In this document: positions 8,622-17,509 of the stretch, piece by piece
How the letters are laid out: each line of letters begins with the position of its first letter
Numbering within the stretch: the first letter of the stretch is position 1
DNA from: Lentisphaeraceae bacterium
GTDB taxonomy: Bacteria; Verrucomicrobiota; Lentisphaeria; Lentisphaerales; Lentisphaeraceae
Assembly: GCA_021232515.1 (NCBI GenBank)
Contig: JAJPOQ010000137.1
Location: 1 to 49,054, forward strand
Direction: 5' to 3'
Length of the DNA: 49,054 bases
Position numbers and translations under genes: made by a program
Notes under the pieces: model-generated
What the model was told of the DNA's origin: nothing
What the model saw: only the letters and a program-made list of their open reading frames with translations
Database searches by the model: none

Positions 8622-9782
8622 ATGAAAAAAATCATTGCACCACTTTTACTAACTTTAAATCTTGCTCAAGCCGATCTGATGCTTGTTGGTAATGATGAGA
8701 AAATGACCTGGAATGAAGATGGTCAACTGATAAAAAGAAGCACTGATAAAAATGACAATATCATGCTCTTTGACCTTTCTACAGATCCATTAAACCCTAA
8801 GCTTAAAGCTAAGGTAAATCTAGTAAACTCTATCTTTGGCCCACCTTCAAATATATCTATTTCGCCTGATGAGAAGATAGGTTTTGTTGCCAACTCTTTA
8901 AACTGGATTAAGAAAGATGGCGACTGGGCTTGGGAACCAAGTGACCAGCTTTATATACTTGATCTAGAAAATGGTCTTAAGTTAATTGAGACTATAAAAG
9001 TTGGTAAACAACCTTCAGGTATAGACTTATCCAAGGATGGGAAACTTCTTTTAGTGACCAACCGTGCAGAAAATACTATTTCGGCCTTAAGTATTGACGG
9101 CAGTAAAGTTAAAGTACTTCAGACAATAGATGTTAAAGACTCACCTGCAGGTGTCGCTATTTCTCCTGATGGTAAAACAGCCTTATTTCTCAAGAAAGCA
9201 GTCAATAAAGTTGGTGTACTGAAAATCGCCGGTTCTAACATCTCATACAATCCTCTGGATGACATAAATGTTGGAATCGAGCCATACAACGTAAAGATCT
9301 CTCCGAAAGGTAACATCGCCTTGGTAAATAACATCGGCACAACAAATGGTAATGATGGTCATGTAGATACTGTAAGTGTCATCGACCTCACAACTGGCAA
9401 GCCATATGTTTGTGATCAGGTAACAGTTGGCGATGGTCCAGAAGGTCTCACTTTCAATCACGACGGTAGCATGGCTATATCTGTCTTGATAAATGGCAGT
9501 CATAAAGCTAAAGCTGATCCTGCGACAGCGTGGGCTTATAATAAAAACGGCGCGATTGCAGTTTTAAAAATCGATGGGAATAAAGTGACAAAAACTCAGC
9601 ATATAGAAGTTGGTGGCATGCCTGAAGGCGCTGTATTCAATAACGATGGATCCTATCTTTACATTGGTAACTTTAAATCAAAAGATATAACAATCTTAAA
9701 AGTAGATAGTGGGAAAGTTAGTTTGACAGGAAAAACTATCGAGCTCGGTTCAGCACCAGGTTCTATGGGAAGATCGAAGTAA
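8622..9782 (+). CDS. Secreted YVTN/lactonase-type beta-propeller protein
   Basis: This 386-residue protein has a signal peptide (MKKIIAPLLLTLNLAQA). Seven or so repeats of the form G-x-x-P-x-G-(x)-S-x-D-G-x-x-(A/L)-(L/Y)-V-x-N are visible: GKQPSGIDLSKDGKLLLVTN, DSPAGVAISPDGKTALF, EPYNVKISPKGNIALVNN, GDGPEGLTFNHDGSMAIS and GMPEGAVFNNDGSYLYIGN. This is the YVTN-type propeller related to surface-layer and lactonase proteins. No lactonase active-site residues can be assigned, so binding or scaffolding is as likely as catalysis. It stands alone on the plus strand, and its transcript converges with the FecR operon across a perfect hairpin 6 bases past the stop. Confidence 0.85.
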   Translation: MKKIIAPLLLTLNLAQADLMLVGNDEKMTWNEDGQLIKRSTDKNDNIMLFDLSTDPLNPKLKAKVNLVNSIFGPPSNISISPDEKIGFVANSLNWIKKDGDWAWEPSDQLYILDLENGLKLIETIKVGKQPSGIDLSKDGKLLLVTNRAENTISALSIDGSKVKVLQTIDVKDSPAGVAISPDGKTALFLKKAVNKVGVLKIAGSNISYNPLDDINVGIEPYNVKISPKGNIALVNNIGTTNGNDGHVDTVSVIDLTTGKPYVCDQVTVGDGPEGLTFNHDGSMAISVLINGSHKAKADPATAWAYNKNGAIAVLKIDGNKVTKTQHIEVGGMPEGAVFNNDGSYLYIGNFKSKDITILKVDSGKVSLTGKTIELGSAPGSMGRSK

Positions 9783-9788
9783 ATTCAA

Positions 9789-9823
9789 TTCATGCTGAAT
9801 GTAACAATTACATTCAGCATGAA
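9789..9823. terminator. Perfect 16-bp hairpin between convergent genes
   Basis: TTCATGCTGAATGTAA pairs perfectly with TTACATTCAGCATGAA across a 3-base loop. It fills the 44 bases between two convergent stop codons (9782 plus, 9827 minus), so it can serve both transcripts. Neither side has a proper U-tract: the plus-strand downstream side is A-rich. Confidence 0.7.
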
Positions 9824-9826
9824 AAA

Positions 9827-11059
9827 CTATTTCACAATTTTAAACTTAGTGATAACTATTTCACCAAGGCCTTGCTGATTTTTGTTATATGGCGTGACAG
9901 TCAAAGTATAATCACCAGGAATTGGTTGCCAACTTAAAGGTCCAGATTCAGGCTTTGGCTTTCCATCACCGATTATGTGATAAGGGTACTTTGACTCATG
10001 ACCTTTATTTCTAGACTGATTTCTCTCTGAATTAAAGATCCTGATTGATTGACCATTTTCATCTTTGCCGGTAAAACGGTAAAACGCACCGCCAATTTTC
10101 TTTCTATCTACCTTTACAAGTATGTTAAAGTTGGTCGCATCTATCTCGGACAACCTTATAATGTCGCCATTTTGTAAGTTGTCATGAGCTGTTATTTCTT
10201 CAGAAGTATCAGAGTTAATCAAAACTAAGCGTTCGTATTTTATCTCATACTTACTTTGCTCTACTCTTAAGCCTGCACCTGTTGTCTCCGCTTGCCAACC
10301 AGCCTTAGTCTCATGAGTCTTCTTTGAGGTTTTATCCTGTATCCTGACACTGCCTTCACTAACTTGGAGTTTGGTTTCTTCTCGCTTTGAGGAAAGTAGA
10401 AACTGAGTTCCTAAAACTGTAGTTTTTGCATCTTCTGTATATATAACCATAGGCTTATTTAAAGGTTGTTTTGCTACATCACAGATGATGTCTCCTTGCT
10501 TAAGGTTGAGTCGCTTAGCACCATCTTTTTCTTTGATATGTAGTTCTGAGTGACTTTGAACCATAACGAGAGTTTCCTCGTCTGCATAGCGAAATAACAC
10601 TTTGTGCTGATTGGTGACTATGCGGTCATTTAAGGCTATAGGAAAGTCCTCAGTTATTTCTAAGGTTTTATCATTGCGAATAACTTTCACCCCAGTGATA
10701 TGGTCTTCCAAGAAGCCAACATACTTAAGTGTCGAATCACTAGATGGTGAATTATTTTGCAAAAAGATAACACCGGCAAAAACTACGAGTGCAGCAGCAA
10801 TAGCTAATAACTTCGCCAATGGAAATACTTTGACTTCCGCAGGCTTAGATTGTTCTTTTGTAAGATCTGCGATAGATATATCTTCTAACTTACTATTGTT
10901 CATAGTCGCTTCGATCATTTGATGTCGGACATAAACTTCTCGAAGTTCTTCATGTTCTTTCATAAGGGCACGGAGCTTGTTTAGATCAGCTTCGGATATA
11001 GTCCCATCTTCGTAATCCATAAGGAGAAGATCGAATTCTTTGAGTAAATTATCCATCAT
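9827..11059 (-). CDS. FecR-family anti-sigma-like membrane protein
   Basis: This 410-residue protein has three parts. Residues 1-85 are cytoplasmic and acidic (EFDLLLMDYEDGTISEADL, an anti-sigma-like start). One membrane helix spans about 83-101 (LAKLLAIAAALVVFAGVIFL). The periplasmic part holds a FecR domain around 130-265 (LNLKQGDIICDVAKQP, VLGTQFLLSS, VSEGSVRIQDK) and a C-terminal beta-rich region of unknown type. FecR-like proteins hold or activate a partner ECF sigma factor in response to an outer signal. Here the partner is encoded immediately upstream and the genes overlap by 4 bases (ATGA). The gene ends a five-gene operon with a DUF1592-class cytochrome, DUF1552 and ankyrin proteins. 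Unlike the FecR protein at 22530, it has no evident LamG-type tail. Confidence 0.82.
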   Translation of the reverse strand: MMDNLLKEFDLLLMDYEDGTISEADLNKLRALMKEHEELREVYVRHQMIEATMNNSKLEDISIADLTKEQSKPAEVKVFPLAKLLAIAAALVVFAGVIFLQNNSPSSDSTLKYVGFLEDHITGVKVIRNDKTLEITEDFPIALNDRIVTNQHKVLFRYADEETLVMVQSHSELHIKEKDGAKRLNLKQGDIICDVAKQPLNKPMVIYTEDAKTTVLGTQFLLSSKREETKLQVSEGSVRIQDKTSKKTHETKAGWQAETTGAGLRVEQSKYEIKYERLVLINSDTSEEITAHDNLQNGDIIRLSEIDATNFNILVKVDRKKIGGAFYRFTGKDENGQSIRIFNSERNQSRNKGHESKYPYHIIGDGKPKPESGPLSWQPIPGDYTLTVTPYNKNQQGLGEIVITKFKIVK

Positions 11060-11565
11060 GAATCTCCTATTTTCAGTTTCTGTTCAATACAATTAAATAA
11101 TGTTTTACGAATCCTATGAATCGCCACTTTAACCGCTGAAAGCTTGCGGTCCAGTCGACTAGCTATTTGATCCATCTTAAGCTTTTCGAAATACTTCATT
11201 TTAATCAAATTTTGATTCTGCTCTGGAAGTGTCGCTAAGCACTCTAGCAGCTGTGGTTCTGCACGATTAAAAAAGGAATACTCTTTTTCTGCTGTTTTAC
11301 TAACTTGCTCAGCTAGGTCACTATCGAGTAAAAGCTTATCTCTCTTTTTATCTCTGAAGTAAGCCATAACTTGAAATTTACAGATAGTCACAGACCAAGC
11401 CTCAAAGTTCAAACCATCGAAATCGTTTAGTTTGCGCCACATAACTAAATTCGATTCTTGAAGTACATCCTTAGCCTTGTTGTGATCGCCAATCATCGTA
11501 TAGATGTAGGCGTACAACCCCGACTGGGCTTCAGTTAGTTTAACTATGAATTCTTCATTGTTCAT
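11056..11565 (-). CDS. ECF RNA polymerase sigma factor
   Basis: This 169-residue protein carries region 2 (AYIYTMIGDHNKAKDVLQESNLVMWRK, with FEAWSVTICKFQVMAYFRDKKRD as 2.4) and region 4 (CLATLPEQNQNLIKMKYFEKLKMDQIA, then LSAVKVAIHRIRKTL, the DNA-binding helix). It resembles the Rhodopirellula/Verrucomicrobium-type ECF family, which is coupled to FecR-like proteins. It starts 2 bases after the ankyrin stop and overlaps the FecR gene by 4 bases. Being placed fourth in the operon, after the structural genes, suggests positive feedback or co-expression with the cytochrome/DUF1552 pair. The target promoter cannot be read from one window. Confidence 0.9.
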   Translation of the reverse strand: MNNEEFIVKLTEAQSGLYAYIYTMIGDHNKAKDVLQESNLVMWRKLNDFDGLNFEAWSVTICKFQVMAYFRDKKRDKLLLDSDLAEQVSKTAEKEYSFFNRAEPQLLECLATLPEQNQNLIKMKYFEKLKMDQIASRLDRKLSAVKVAIHRIRKTLFNCIEQKLKIGDS

Positions 11566-11567
11566 TA

Positions 11568-12935
11568 CTAAGGCTTGTACTCTTTCTTTGTAAGTTTTAT
11601 CTCTTCATCAGGAACTTTAACACCAGCATCACGCATGGCTTGGCGAATAATATCTGCCGTTTTGTCATCTGGACGAAAGTTTCCAGCTCTGTAACCCTTG
11701 GCTACATCTAAAGGAGTATGCTTGAGTTTATCCTTTGTATTCCAAATATTTATATCTGCACCCTTCTTTATAAGATGGGGAATAAGTTCAGCATAGTGTT
11801 TATGAGCAGCAGCATGTATAACACTTTCATTATTTTTATTAATGTAGTTTACATCGTGTCCTTCTGCCAATAACCAGTCAACCAATTCAAAAACCTCTTT
11901 TATAGTTCCTGGCTCTTCCGCAGGAGTCTTACTGCCTACACCAACAGCCGCAGTGAACGGTGTGTCCCCACTACTATTTTTATGCATCAAGTTAGCACCG
12001 TATTTATGAAGTAGTTTTGCATACTCAACATCGGCTGTATGACAAGCAAACATTAATGGCGTTGATCCATCGCGATCGAGTCGGGTACGTTTATTCGCTT
12101 TTCCTTTATAAACTATATCTGGATTAACCTTGTACTTTTTGAGAAGTATTTCAGCAAATTCAAGGCTCAACAAAGAACCTGAACCTTTAGGTGGTGGCAT
12201 ACCTGCCAAGTTATCACCTCTATTTGCTCTTCTTGCCCAAGTGATAACATGTAAGGCAGCAAAGCCCCTGAATCGATGTTCTGGGTCAGCACCTGCTTCA
12301 ACTAGTTTTAGGGCTAACTCATAGTGAGCATTTTCCAGAGCAATCCTCAATGGAGGCATACCAGTAGCAACATTTCTTTTATCTTGAGCTTTTGCGACAA
12401 CAGCTTGATTCGGATCGCACCCATTGGCGAGAAGAAGCTCGACTATCTTTAAACGACCATCTCTTGTAGCAATAACTAAGGGAGTTAAACCAGTCTTTTT
12501 ATGAGTGAATCTCGGGTCAGCGCCTGCTTTGATTAATACATCGGCAACTTTAGTATGACCTTCATTTACAGCCCAAAGAAGTGGAGTATAACCTCTAGGC
12601 GATACAAAATTTACTTTAGCTTCTTTTTCGATGAGATAACTAACGAGATCTGCATTCCCAGTTCTTGATGCAATCATCAATGGTGTTTCACCAAGTATCT
12701 TCTCTTTAATGGAAGCTCCATTCGCAGTAAGTTCTTTGACTATTGCTAGATTGGCATTTTCACAGGCAATAGAAAGCGCAGATGTACCATAACGGTTTTC
12801 AAAACTAGCATCGTCTCCAGCAGCTAAAAAGGTTTTAACTTTGTTAACATCATCTTTATAAACAGCTTCTAAAAGTCTTTCACTTGCACTTATTGAAGAC
12901 GCTATTAAGCAGAAAAGTATAAAGAAATTCTTCAT
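11568..12935 (-). CDS. Secreted ankyrin-repeat protein
   Basis: This 455-residue protein has a signal peptide (MKNFFILFCLIASSISA) followed by about ten ankyrin repeats covering nearly its whole length. Examples are GTSALSIACENANLAIVKEL, GETPLMIASRTGNADLVSYL, GYTPLLWAVNEGHTKVADVL, GLTPLVIATRDGRLKIVELL and GSTPLMFACHTADVEYAKLL. Ankyrin stacks bind other proteins, and in a secreted context this one probably acts as an envelope adaptor. It lies between the DUF1552 gene (1 base away) and the ECF sigma gene (2 bases away), so it is expressed with the cytochrome cassette and may contact its products or the FecR sensor. That link is inference from operon structure. The long insertion around 225-300 is rich in Arg/Gly and interrupts the repeat pattern. 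Confidence 0.88.
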   Translation of the reverse strand: MKNFFILFCLIASSISASERLLEAVYKDDVNKVKTFLAAGDDASFENRYGTSALSIACENANLAIVKELTANGASIKEKILGETPLMIASRTGNADLVSYLIEKEAKVNFVSPRGYTPLLWAVNEGHTKVADVLIKAGADPRFTHKKTGLTPLVIATRDGRLKIVELLLANGCDPNQAVVAKAQDKRNVATGMPPLRIALENAHYELALKLVEAGADPEHRFRGFAALHVITWARRANRGDNLAGMPPPKGSGSLLSLEFAEILLKKYKVNPDIVYKGKANKRTRLDRDGSTPLMFACHTADVEYAKLLHKYGANLMHKNSSGDTPFTAAVGVGSKTPAEEPGTIKEVFELVDWLLAEGHDVNYINKNNESVIHAAAHKHYAELIPHLIKKGADINIWNTKDKLKHTPLDVAKGYRAGNFRPDDKTADIIRQAMRDAGVKVPDEEIKLTKKEYKP

Positions 12936-12936
12936 A

Positions 12937-14250
12937 TTATAAGCTCACTGGAGTTGTACTGTCGCTGTACTTAACATCGACACCAGCTTTATTTAATATG
13001 GCTTGATGCAAGTTAGCTAAAGGTTCAGGCTTCTTGTAAACAAAGTGTCTGTTACCTTTTATGCCGAATGCAGCTCCACCAGCTTGAAGTATTGGTAATT
13101 TCTTGTGGTCATGAACACTAGGATCCCCCATTCCACTACCATACATAACAATTGACTGATCAAGTAAAGACATATCGCCTTCGACAACCTTATCTAACTT
13201 CTGCAAGTACTCAGATAGCAAAGAAACATGATGAGTATTTATCTTCGCTACTTTGTTAAATGAACGTCTATTGTGCGTCAAAGGATGGTGAGCTTCTGGA
13301 ACGCCTATTTCAGGGTAAGTTCTGTTACTCGTTTCTCGCACCATTTGAAAGGTGATGATTCGAGTTACATCGCCCTGAAGAGCGAGAACTTGTAAATCAA
13401 ACATGAGTCTTGCATGATCACCATAAACTTCAGGGGCTCCTAGTGGGCTTTCGAGGTTTTTAAGGTTCTTAGTATTTATGTTCTTTTCTGCTATTTGAAT
13501 TCTTCGCTCTACTTCACGTATAGAGTCTAAGTAGTGATCCACTTTAGCGCGATCAGATTTACTTATCTCTTTTTTGAGTTTGTTCATGTCGTCTTTGATA
13601 AAGTCGAGTAAACTCGCTCGTTTTCGAAGTGCTAATTGTCTTTCTTGTTTAGTGCCACCCTCGCCAAATAACTTTTCAAAAACTAAGCGTGGGTGAGCTT
13701 CAGATGGCAAAGGTGTTGTTGGTCCAGACCATGAAAGGTTATTTTGATAAACACAAGCATAACCATTATCACACTGGCCTACTGTATCCATCATATCCAT
13801 TGACAGTTCAAGAGATGGTAAAGCCGTTTCTTGGCCGATGACTTTCGCAGCCATCTGGTCAACCGTAGTACCAAGTCTATAGTCGCTACTTTCTGTTATC
13901 TTAGCACGAACACCGCTAAGAAAGGTTGAGTTTGAAGTAGCGTGTGTTCCAGGGTAAGCCGGTCTAAGCTCCATGTTTGTAAAGACATTTAACTTGTTTT
14001 TGATTGGTTCTAAAGGAGTTAATATCGGCGAGAGTACGTCTAAATTTGTTTTAGATGTAGGAGTCCATTTTTTAATATTTGAACCCATCGCAACATAAAC
14101 GTAACACAAACGCTTAATTGGTTTTGCCGAAGTCTTCTCAAGAGCAGTTGCTGCGGGGATCATCGCATCCAGTAAAGGCAGAGCAACAACAGAACTTAGA
14201 CCACGAAGTACTTTACGCCTATCGAGTGATTTTTTAGTTATGAAATTCAT
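12937..14250 (-). CDS. Tat-exported DUF1552 protein (cassette 1)
   Basis: This 437-residue protein starts with a twin-arginine signal (SLDRRKVLRGLSSVVALPLL), so it is exported folded and perhaps with a cofactor. The rest matches DUF1552: LCYVYVAMGSNIKKWTP, the THATSNSTFLSGVR segment, VDQMAAKVIG, a helical middle with DSIREVERRIQIAEKN, and LMFDLQVLALQGDVTRIITF. The family's histidine motif appears here as HHPLTH. The late block YGSGMGDPSVHDHKKLPIL with an H-(x)-P-x-x-x-x-G-G pattern resembles alkaline-phosphatase superfamily folds. The reaction is unknown. Its ATG overlaps the stop of the DUF1592-class gene by one base (TAATG), so the two are made together. Confidence 0.88.
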   Translation of the reverse strand: MNFITKKSLDRRKVLRGLSSVVALPLLDAMIPAATALEKTSAKPIKRLCYVYVAMGSNIKKWTPTSKTNLDVLSPILTPLEPIKNKLNVFTNMELRPAYPGTHATSNSTFLSGVRAKITESSDYRLGTTVDQMAAKVIGQETALPSLELSMDMMDTVGQCDNGYACVYQNNLSWSGPTTPLPSEAHPRLVFEKLFGEGGTKQERQLALRKRASLLDFIKDDMNKLKKEISKSDRAKVDHYLDSIREVERRIQIAEKNINTKNLKNLESPLGAPEVYGDHARLMFDLQVLALQGDVTRIITFQMVRETSNRTYPEIGVPEAHHPLTHNRRSFNKVAKINTHHVSLLSEYLQKLDKVVEGDMSLLDQSIVMYGSGMGDPSVHDHKKLPILQAGGAAFGIKGNRHFVYKKPEPLANLHQAILNKAGVDVKYSDSTTPVSL

Positions 14251-16583
14251 TAGTGCATCTCCTTACTGCTTAATCTTTTGGTAAATAATGGGCTCTTCAC
14301 TATTTCAGTGACAATTGTATTAAATGCGTAGTTATCTTTCTTGGCATTGCGGAGAATTTCTCTTATCGCAAATTCATCAGTCGATTCTATACCGCGACCA
14401 AGGCCGTAAGTGAGTAGTTTTTTGACGAAAGTTTTGACGAATAACTCTGGTCTCGAAAGTATAGCTTTCTCTAAACCTTCAACACCGTTAAATTTACTGC
14501 CATCTACATAACCGCCTGTATTGTCTATAGGATCATCTCCATCGCGATCTCGCCATTGGCCAATCGCATCAAAGTTTTCTAAAGCAAAACCAACAGGATC
14601 CATAGCATCATGACAACTTGCACAGGCTGCATTTTCACGGTGAATTTTAAGTCTGTCTTTAAACGGCAAGTCTTCGGGGATGTTACTTTCTTCCAGTGTC
14701 GGCACATTCGGTGGCGCCGGTGGCGGCTCTGCACTAATAAGGTTTTCAAGTATCCAGTGACCGCGTATAACTGGAGATGTACGAGTCGCATAGGATGTGA
14801 TAGTTAAGATACTGCCATGTCTCAACAAACCACCGCGCTTTACACCTTCAGGTAACTCCACTTTGCGAAGGCGAGTCCCATAAACTCCTGAGATGCCATA
14901 GTGCTTAGCTAAACGTTCGTTGACGTAAGTATGGTTTGATTTAAAGAGCGAAAGAACGCTTTTATTCTCTCTGATCATTTCTTCGAAGTGTAACTCTGTT
15001 TCTCGTTGAAATGCTTGGCGCAGGTTATCATCAAAGTCAGGATATAACCGACCATCGGGATAAATAGTCTTTAAGTTTCTGAGGTATAACCATTGATTGG
15101 CAAAGTTAGTGACTAAAGATTTTGACTTTGGATCATCGAGCATTCTTAAAGCTTGACTTTCTAATGCTTTTGCATTTCCTAAAGTTTTATTTTCTGCTGC
15201 AGCCAATAAGGATTCGTCAGGAATACTACTCCATAAAAAGAACGATAGGCGCTCAGCCAGGTTCAGATCGTTTACTTTATAAGCTTTCCCTGGAAGTATG
15301 CCTTCAGGTTGCTTTTCTACTCTAAACAAAAACTCCCTACTGACGAGTATAGCGCTTAATATACTTTCGATGCCTGCATCAAAAGAAGCACCAAGTTCTT
15401 TCCCTTCCTGAAAAAATGGAAGAAGTCTTTTTACGTCATTCTCTGTAGCCGGCCTTCTGTAGGCTTTACGAGCAAGGTTTTTGATTATCTCTTTAGCACA
15501 TGAAAGCTCTTCACTTTTATTTTTCGGATAAACGATAAAGACTTTCTTGCGACTCGGCGACTCACCTTTATTCTCCTTACTGAGTGGACCGATGATCGAG
15601 ACTTGGTATACCGCTGGAGACTGACGAGGACTTCTATGGTAGTTTATCTTAGACTCATATGGCTGTCTATAATAAGGCTCTATGACGCGAGACTGTTTAA
15701 TAAATGTTATACCAAGATCGTGAGAGCCTGCTTTCACATGTAGTTTCTTGTGAAGGTGCTGATCTATTTTATGAGCGTGCTTCATCCATTTTATTTCAAA
15801 AGATGCTTTAGACTTATTATTTAATAAGAACTCCATAGTGTGCTTAGCAAACAAACCTTCTACATGCTCATTTCGGTCGCGAGCTAAGTGTACTCGCACT
15901 TCATACTCGCCATCTTGAGGAAAAGAATGCTTTATGATCACTCCGCCTCTAGTTCCATGAGGTAATCCAGGGACATGATCTTCTTGGGTGACATCTGGAC
16001 GAACTCTTACAGTGCGACCTTCTGGTTTATTATAACTGCGGCCAATAGCTAAACGACTTATTTTTTGAGAAGCACTTATATAGCGCTCGAGCAATGATGG
16101 CGATAAACCTTCAACGGTAATGTTGTCAAAACCATGACTAGACGGGTCCGTTGGTAATAAAGTTGTTGCATCGACATCTAAATCCAGTAAGTCTCGTATT
16201 GCATTTTGATACTCTGTTCGAGTTAACCGACGAATGGAACTGGTGCGACCTGGGTTATCATTTTCATAAGCAAGTTTATCTAAAGTCTCTATAAGGCTTT
16301 GAGTCAGGCTTTCATATTGCTCTTCAGAAGGTCGTTTCTTTTCTTTAGGTGGCATCTTTCGAGCATCTATATGACCTAGGACATCTTCCCATTTTTCTAA
16401 GTGCTCTTTTAGAGGTTTACTGAGTAAGTCTTCGATATTAAACTTCCCTTTCTGCATTTCACTGTCGTGACAGTCGTAACAGAATTTACCTAAAAGCTTT
16501 TGTGTTTCTTTAGGAATCTCTAGTTCAGCGCCATTGATAAATGGACACATGAATAAGGGGAAGAGCAAATATCTTAAGAGCAT
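14250..16583 (-). CDS. DUF1587/1595/1592/1588/1585 planctomycete-type cytochrome (cassette 1)
   Basis: This 777-residue secreted protein has a signal peptide (MLLRYLLFPLFMCPFINGA). The first haem site, CYDCH, is at residues 35-39, with a likely methionine ligand in ARKMPPKEKK. Then come DUF1587 (IRRLTRTEYQNAIRDLLDLD), a beta-rich ligand-binding-like region (about 210-330), DUF1595 (KNLARKAYRRPATENDVKRL), DUF1592 (LNLAERLSFFLWSSIPDE), DUF1588 with the second haem site CASCH at about 654 in CASCHDAMDPVGFALENFDA, and DUF1585 (KKLLTYGLGRGI). Pfam names these PSD/PSCyt domains; their function is unproven. Two haem sites imply electron transfer in the periplasm. The gene heads a five-gene operon and is divergent from 16763. 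Confidence 0.9.
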   Translation of the reverse strand: MLLRYLLFPLFMCPFINGAELEIPKETQKLLGKFCYDCHDSEMQKGKFNIEDLLSKPLKEHLEKWEDVLGHIDARKMPPKEKKRPSEEQYESLTQSLIETLDKLAYENDNPGRTSSIRRLTRTEYQNAIRDLLDLDVDATTLLPTDPSSHGFDNITVEGLSPSLLERYISASQKISRLAIGRSYNKPEGRTVRVRPDVTQEDHVPGLPHGTRGGVIIKHSFPQDGEYEVRVHLARDRNEHVEGLFAKHTMEFLLNNKSKASFEIKWMKHAHKIDQHLHKKLHVKAGSHDLGITFIKQSRVIEPYYRQPYESKINYHRSPRQSPAVYQVSIIGPLSKENKGESPSRKKVFIVYPKNKSEELSCAKEIIKNLARKAYRRPATENDVKRLLPFFQEGKELGASFDAGIESILSAILVSREFLFRVEKQPEGILPGKAYKVNDLNLAERLSFFLWSSIPDESLLAAAENKTLGNAKALESQALRMLDDPKSKSLVTNFANQWLYLRNLKTIYPDGRLYPDFDDNLRQAFQRETELHFEEMIRENKSVLSLFKSNHTYVNERLAKHYGISGVYGTRLRKVELPEGVKRGGLLRHGSILTITSYATRTSPVIRGHWILENLISAEPPPAPPNVPTLEESNIPEDLPFKDRLKIHRENAACASCHDAMDPVGFALENFDAIGQWRDRDGDDPIDNTGGYVDGSKFNGVEGLEKAILSRPELFVKTFVKKLLTYGLGRGIESTDEFAIREILRNAKKDNYAFNTIVTEIVKSPLFTKRLSSKEMH

Positions 16584-16762
16584 AAATTTTACCTTATAGA
16601 AAGTGATTATTTACCGAGAAATACCAAGCTTTTAGAAAAGGTTACAAATTATTTTAAATTATTTTTATAATGATCAGCACTGCGATAAAGGTAAGATTAA
16701 AAAGTGCTAGGCTATTAAGTTATGTATATGCTATAAAAAATAATTAAAATGTGTGGAGTCCT

Positions 16763-17362
16763 ATGTCTAAATCAATAAAACTAATCATCTGTTTCATTCT
16801 TACTGGACTGTGTCTAAATAGTTCAGCTGAACAGTTTACTCTATTCGATCAAACTTTTACCTACGAAAAGAAAGACGCCATACCGACAAAGTCGCATCTT
16901 AAACTCATGGCCGCAGAGTTAAATAAGCAGACGCCAAAGAATTGGTCTTCACCTTTAAACTATGCAGATGGCAAAGTTTTTATAAGGTTTGAAGTTCTTG
17001 AAAAGCCTGAGGGCAATACCCCAACTCATTGGAGTCTTTGTTATATCGCGAATAAAGGACAAAATGGCAGTGGATATGCCTGTGCAAGTTCACCGAAGTA
17101 CACAAAGCCTGGTGTTTATGAGATAACTAGAGACATGAAAAGACTATGGCAGAAAGATAAAGTGGTCTGGACTGAGGGATTAAAAGCGTTCACTCTCGTT
17201 ATAAAAGGCCCAAAGATAGAAGGTAAACCTGCAGGTAAGTCTCATGCGCATTTACAACCTGACCTCGACAAATTCTTCCCTACTAAGATAAGAGTTACTA
17301 TGGTTCAGCTCTCTAAAGGAGCACAACTTGACCGTTCTAAGGTGAAAATTTTAAACAAATAA
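16763..17362 (+). CDS. Small secreted protein of unknown function
   Basis: This protein of 199 residues has a clear signal peptide (MSKSIKLIICFILTGLCLNSSA). I do not recognise a domain. The body alternates beta-like strands with Trp/Tyr and Lys: TPTHWSLCYIANKGQNGSGY, GVYEITRDMKRLWQ and LKAFTLVIKGPKIEGKPAG. This would fit a compact beta-sandwich or a small carbohydrate-binding fold, but it is not diagnostic. I chose the ATG at 16763 because GGAG lies 4 bases before it and the signal peptide begins there; the frame is open 4 codons further back to a GTG at 16751. The gene is divergent from the cassette 1 operon and is followed by the hairpin at 17383-17408, which reads as a terminator on the opposite strand. 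Confidence 0.7.
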   Translation: MSKSIKLIICFILTGLCLNSSAEQFTLFDQTFTYEKKDAIPTKSHLKLMAAELNKQTPKNWSSPLNYADGKVFIRFEVLEKPEGNTPTHWSLCYIANKGQNGSGYACASSPKYTKPGVYEITRDMKRLWQKDKVVWTEGLKAFTLVIKGPKIEGKPAGKSHAHLQPDLDKFFPTKIRVTMVQLSKGAQLDRSKVKILNK

Positions 17363-17374
17363 AGAGCCTGATTA

Positions 17375-17446
17375 TAAAAAAAATCTCCAACCTCGAAAGG
17401 TTGGAGATCCGCGTATGTGTGTATATGAATTGTACGTGAGTACAAT
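17375..17446 (-). ncRNA. Candidate short structured RNA or 3'-end element, minus strand
   Basis: Read on the minus strand, a perfect 7-base hairpin (ATTGTAC / GTACAAT, 4-base loop) is followed by the linker ATATACACACATACGCGG. Next is a perfect 11-base stem, ATCTCCAACCT / AGGTTGGAGAT, with a TTCG loop and then eight Ts. This is an intrinsic terminator preceded by a CA-rich single-stranded stretch. No protein gene on the minus strand leads into it: the nearest upstream sequence is non-coding and the plus-strand gene at 17902 is divergent. It may therefore end a short independent RNA. The promoter is not clear. Confidence 0.45.
17383..17408 (-). terminator. Intrinsic terminator with UUCG loop (minus strand)
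   Basis: An 11-base perfect stem closes a TTCG tetraloop on the minus strand and is followed by TTTTTTTT at 17382-17375. On the plus strand it can also form downstream of the 16763 gene, but without a U-tract. Confidence 0.75.
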
Positions 17447-17473
17447 CTTATAATGTCCATCATCATGACTTTC

Positions 17474-17502
17474 TTGACACCAATTTAACTTTTTTTTATT
17501 TT
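17474..17502 (+). promoter_or_regulatory. Candidate sigma-70-type promoter for non-coding transcript
   Basis: TTGACA at 17474-17479 and TATTTT at 17497-17502 are separated by 17 bases. Transcription would start near 17508-17512 and run into the terminator at 17601-17637, with no ORF between. Confidence 0.4.
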
Positions 17503-17509
17503 TTATTCA

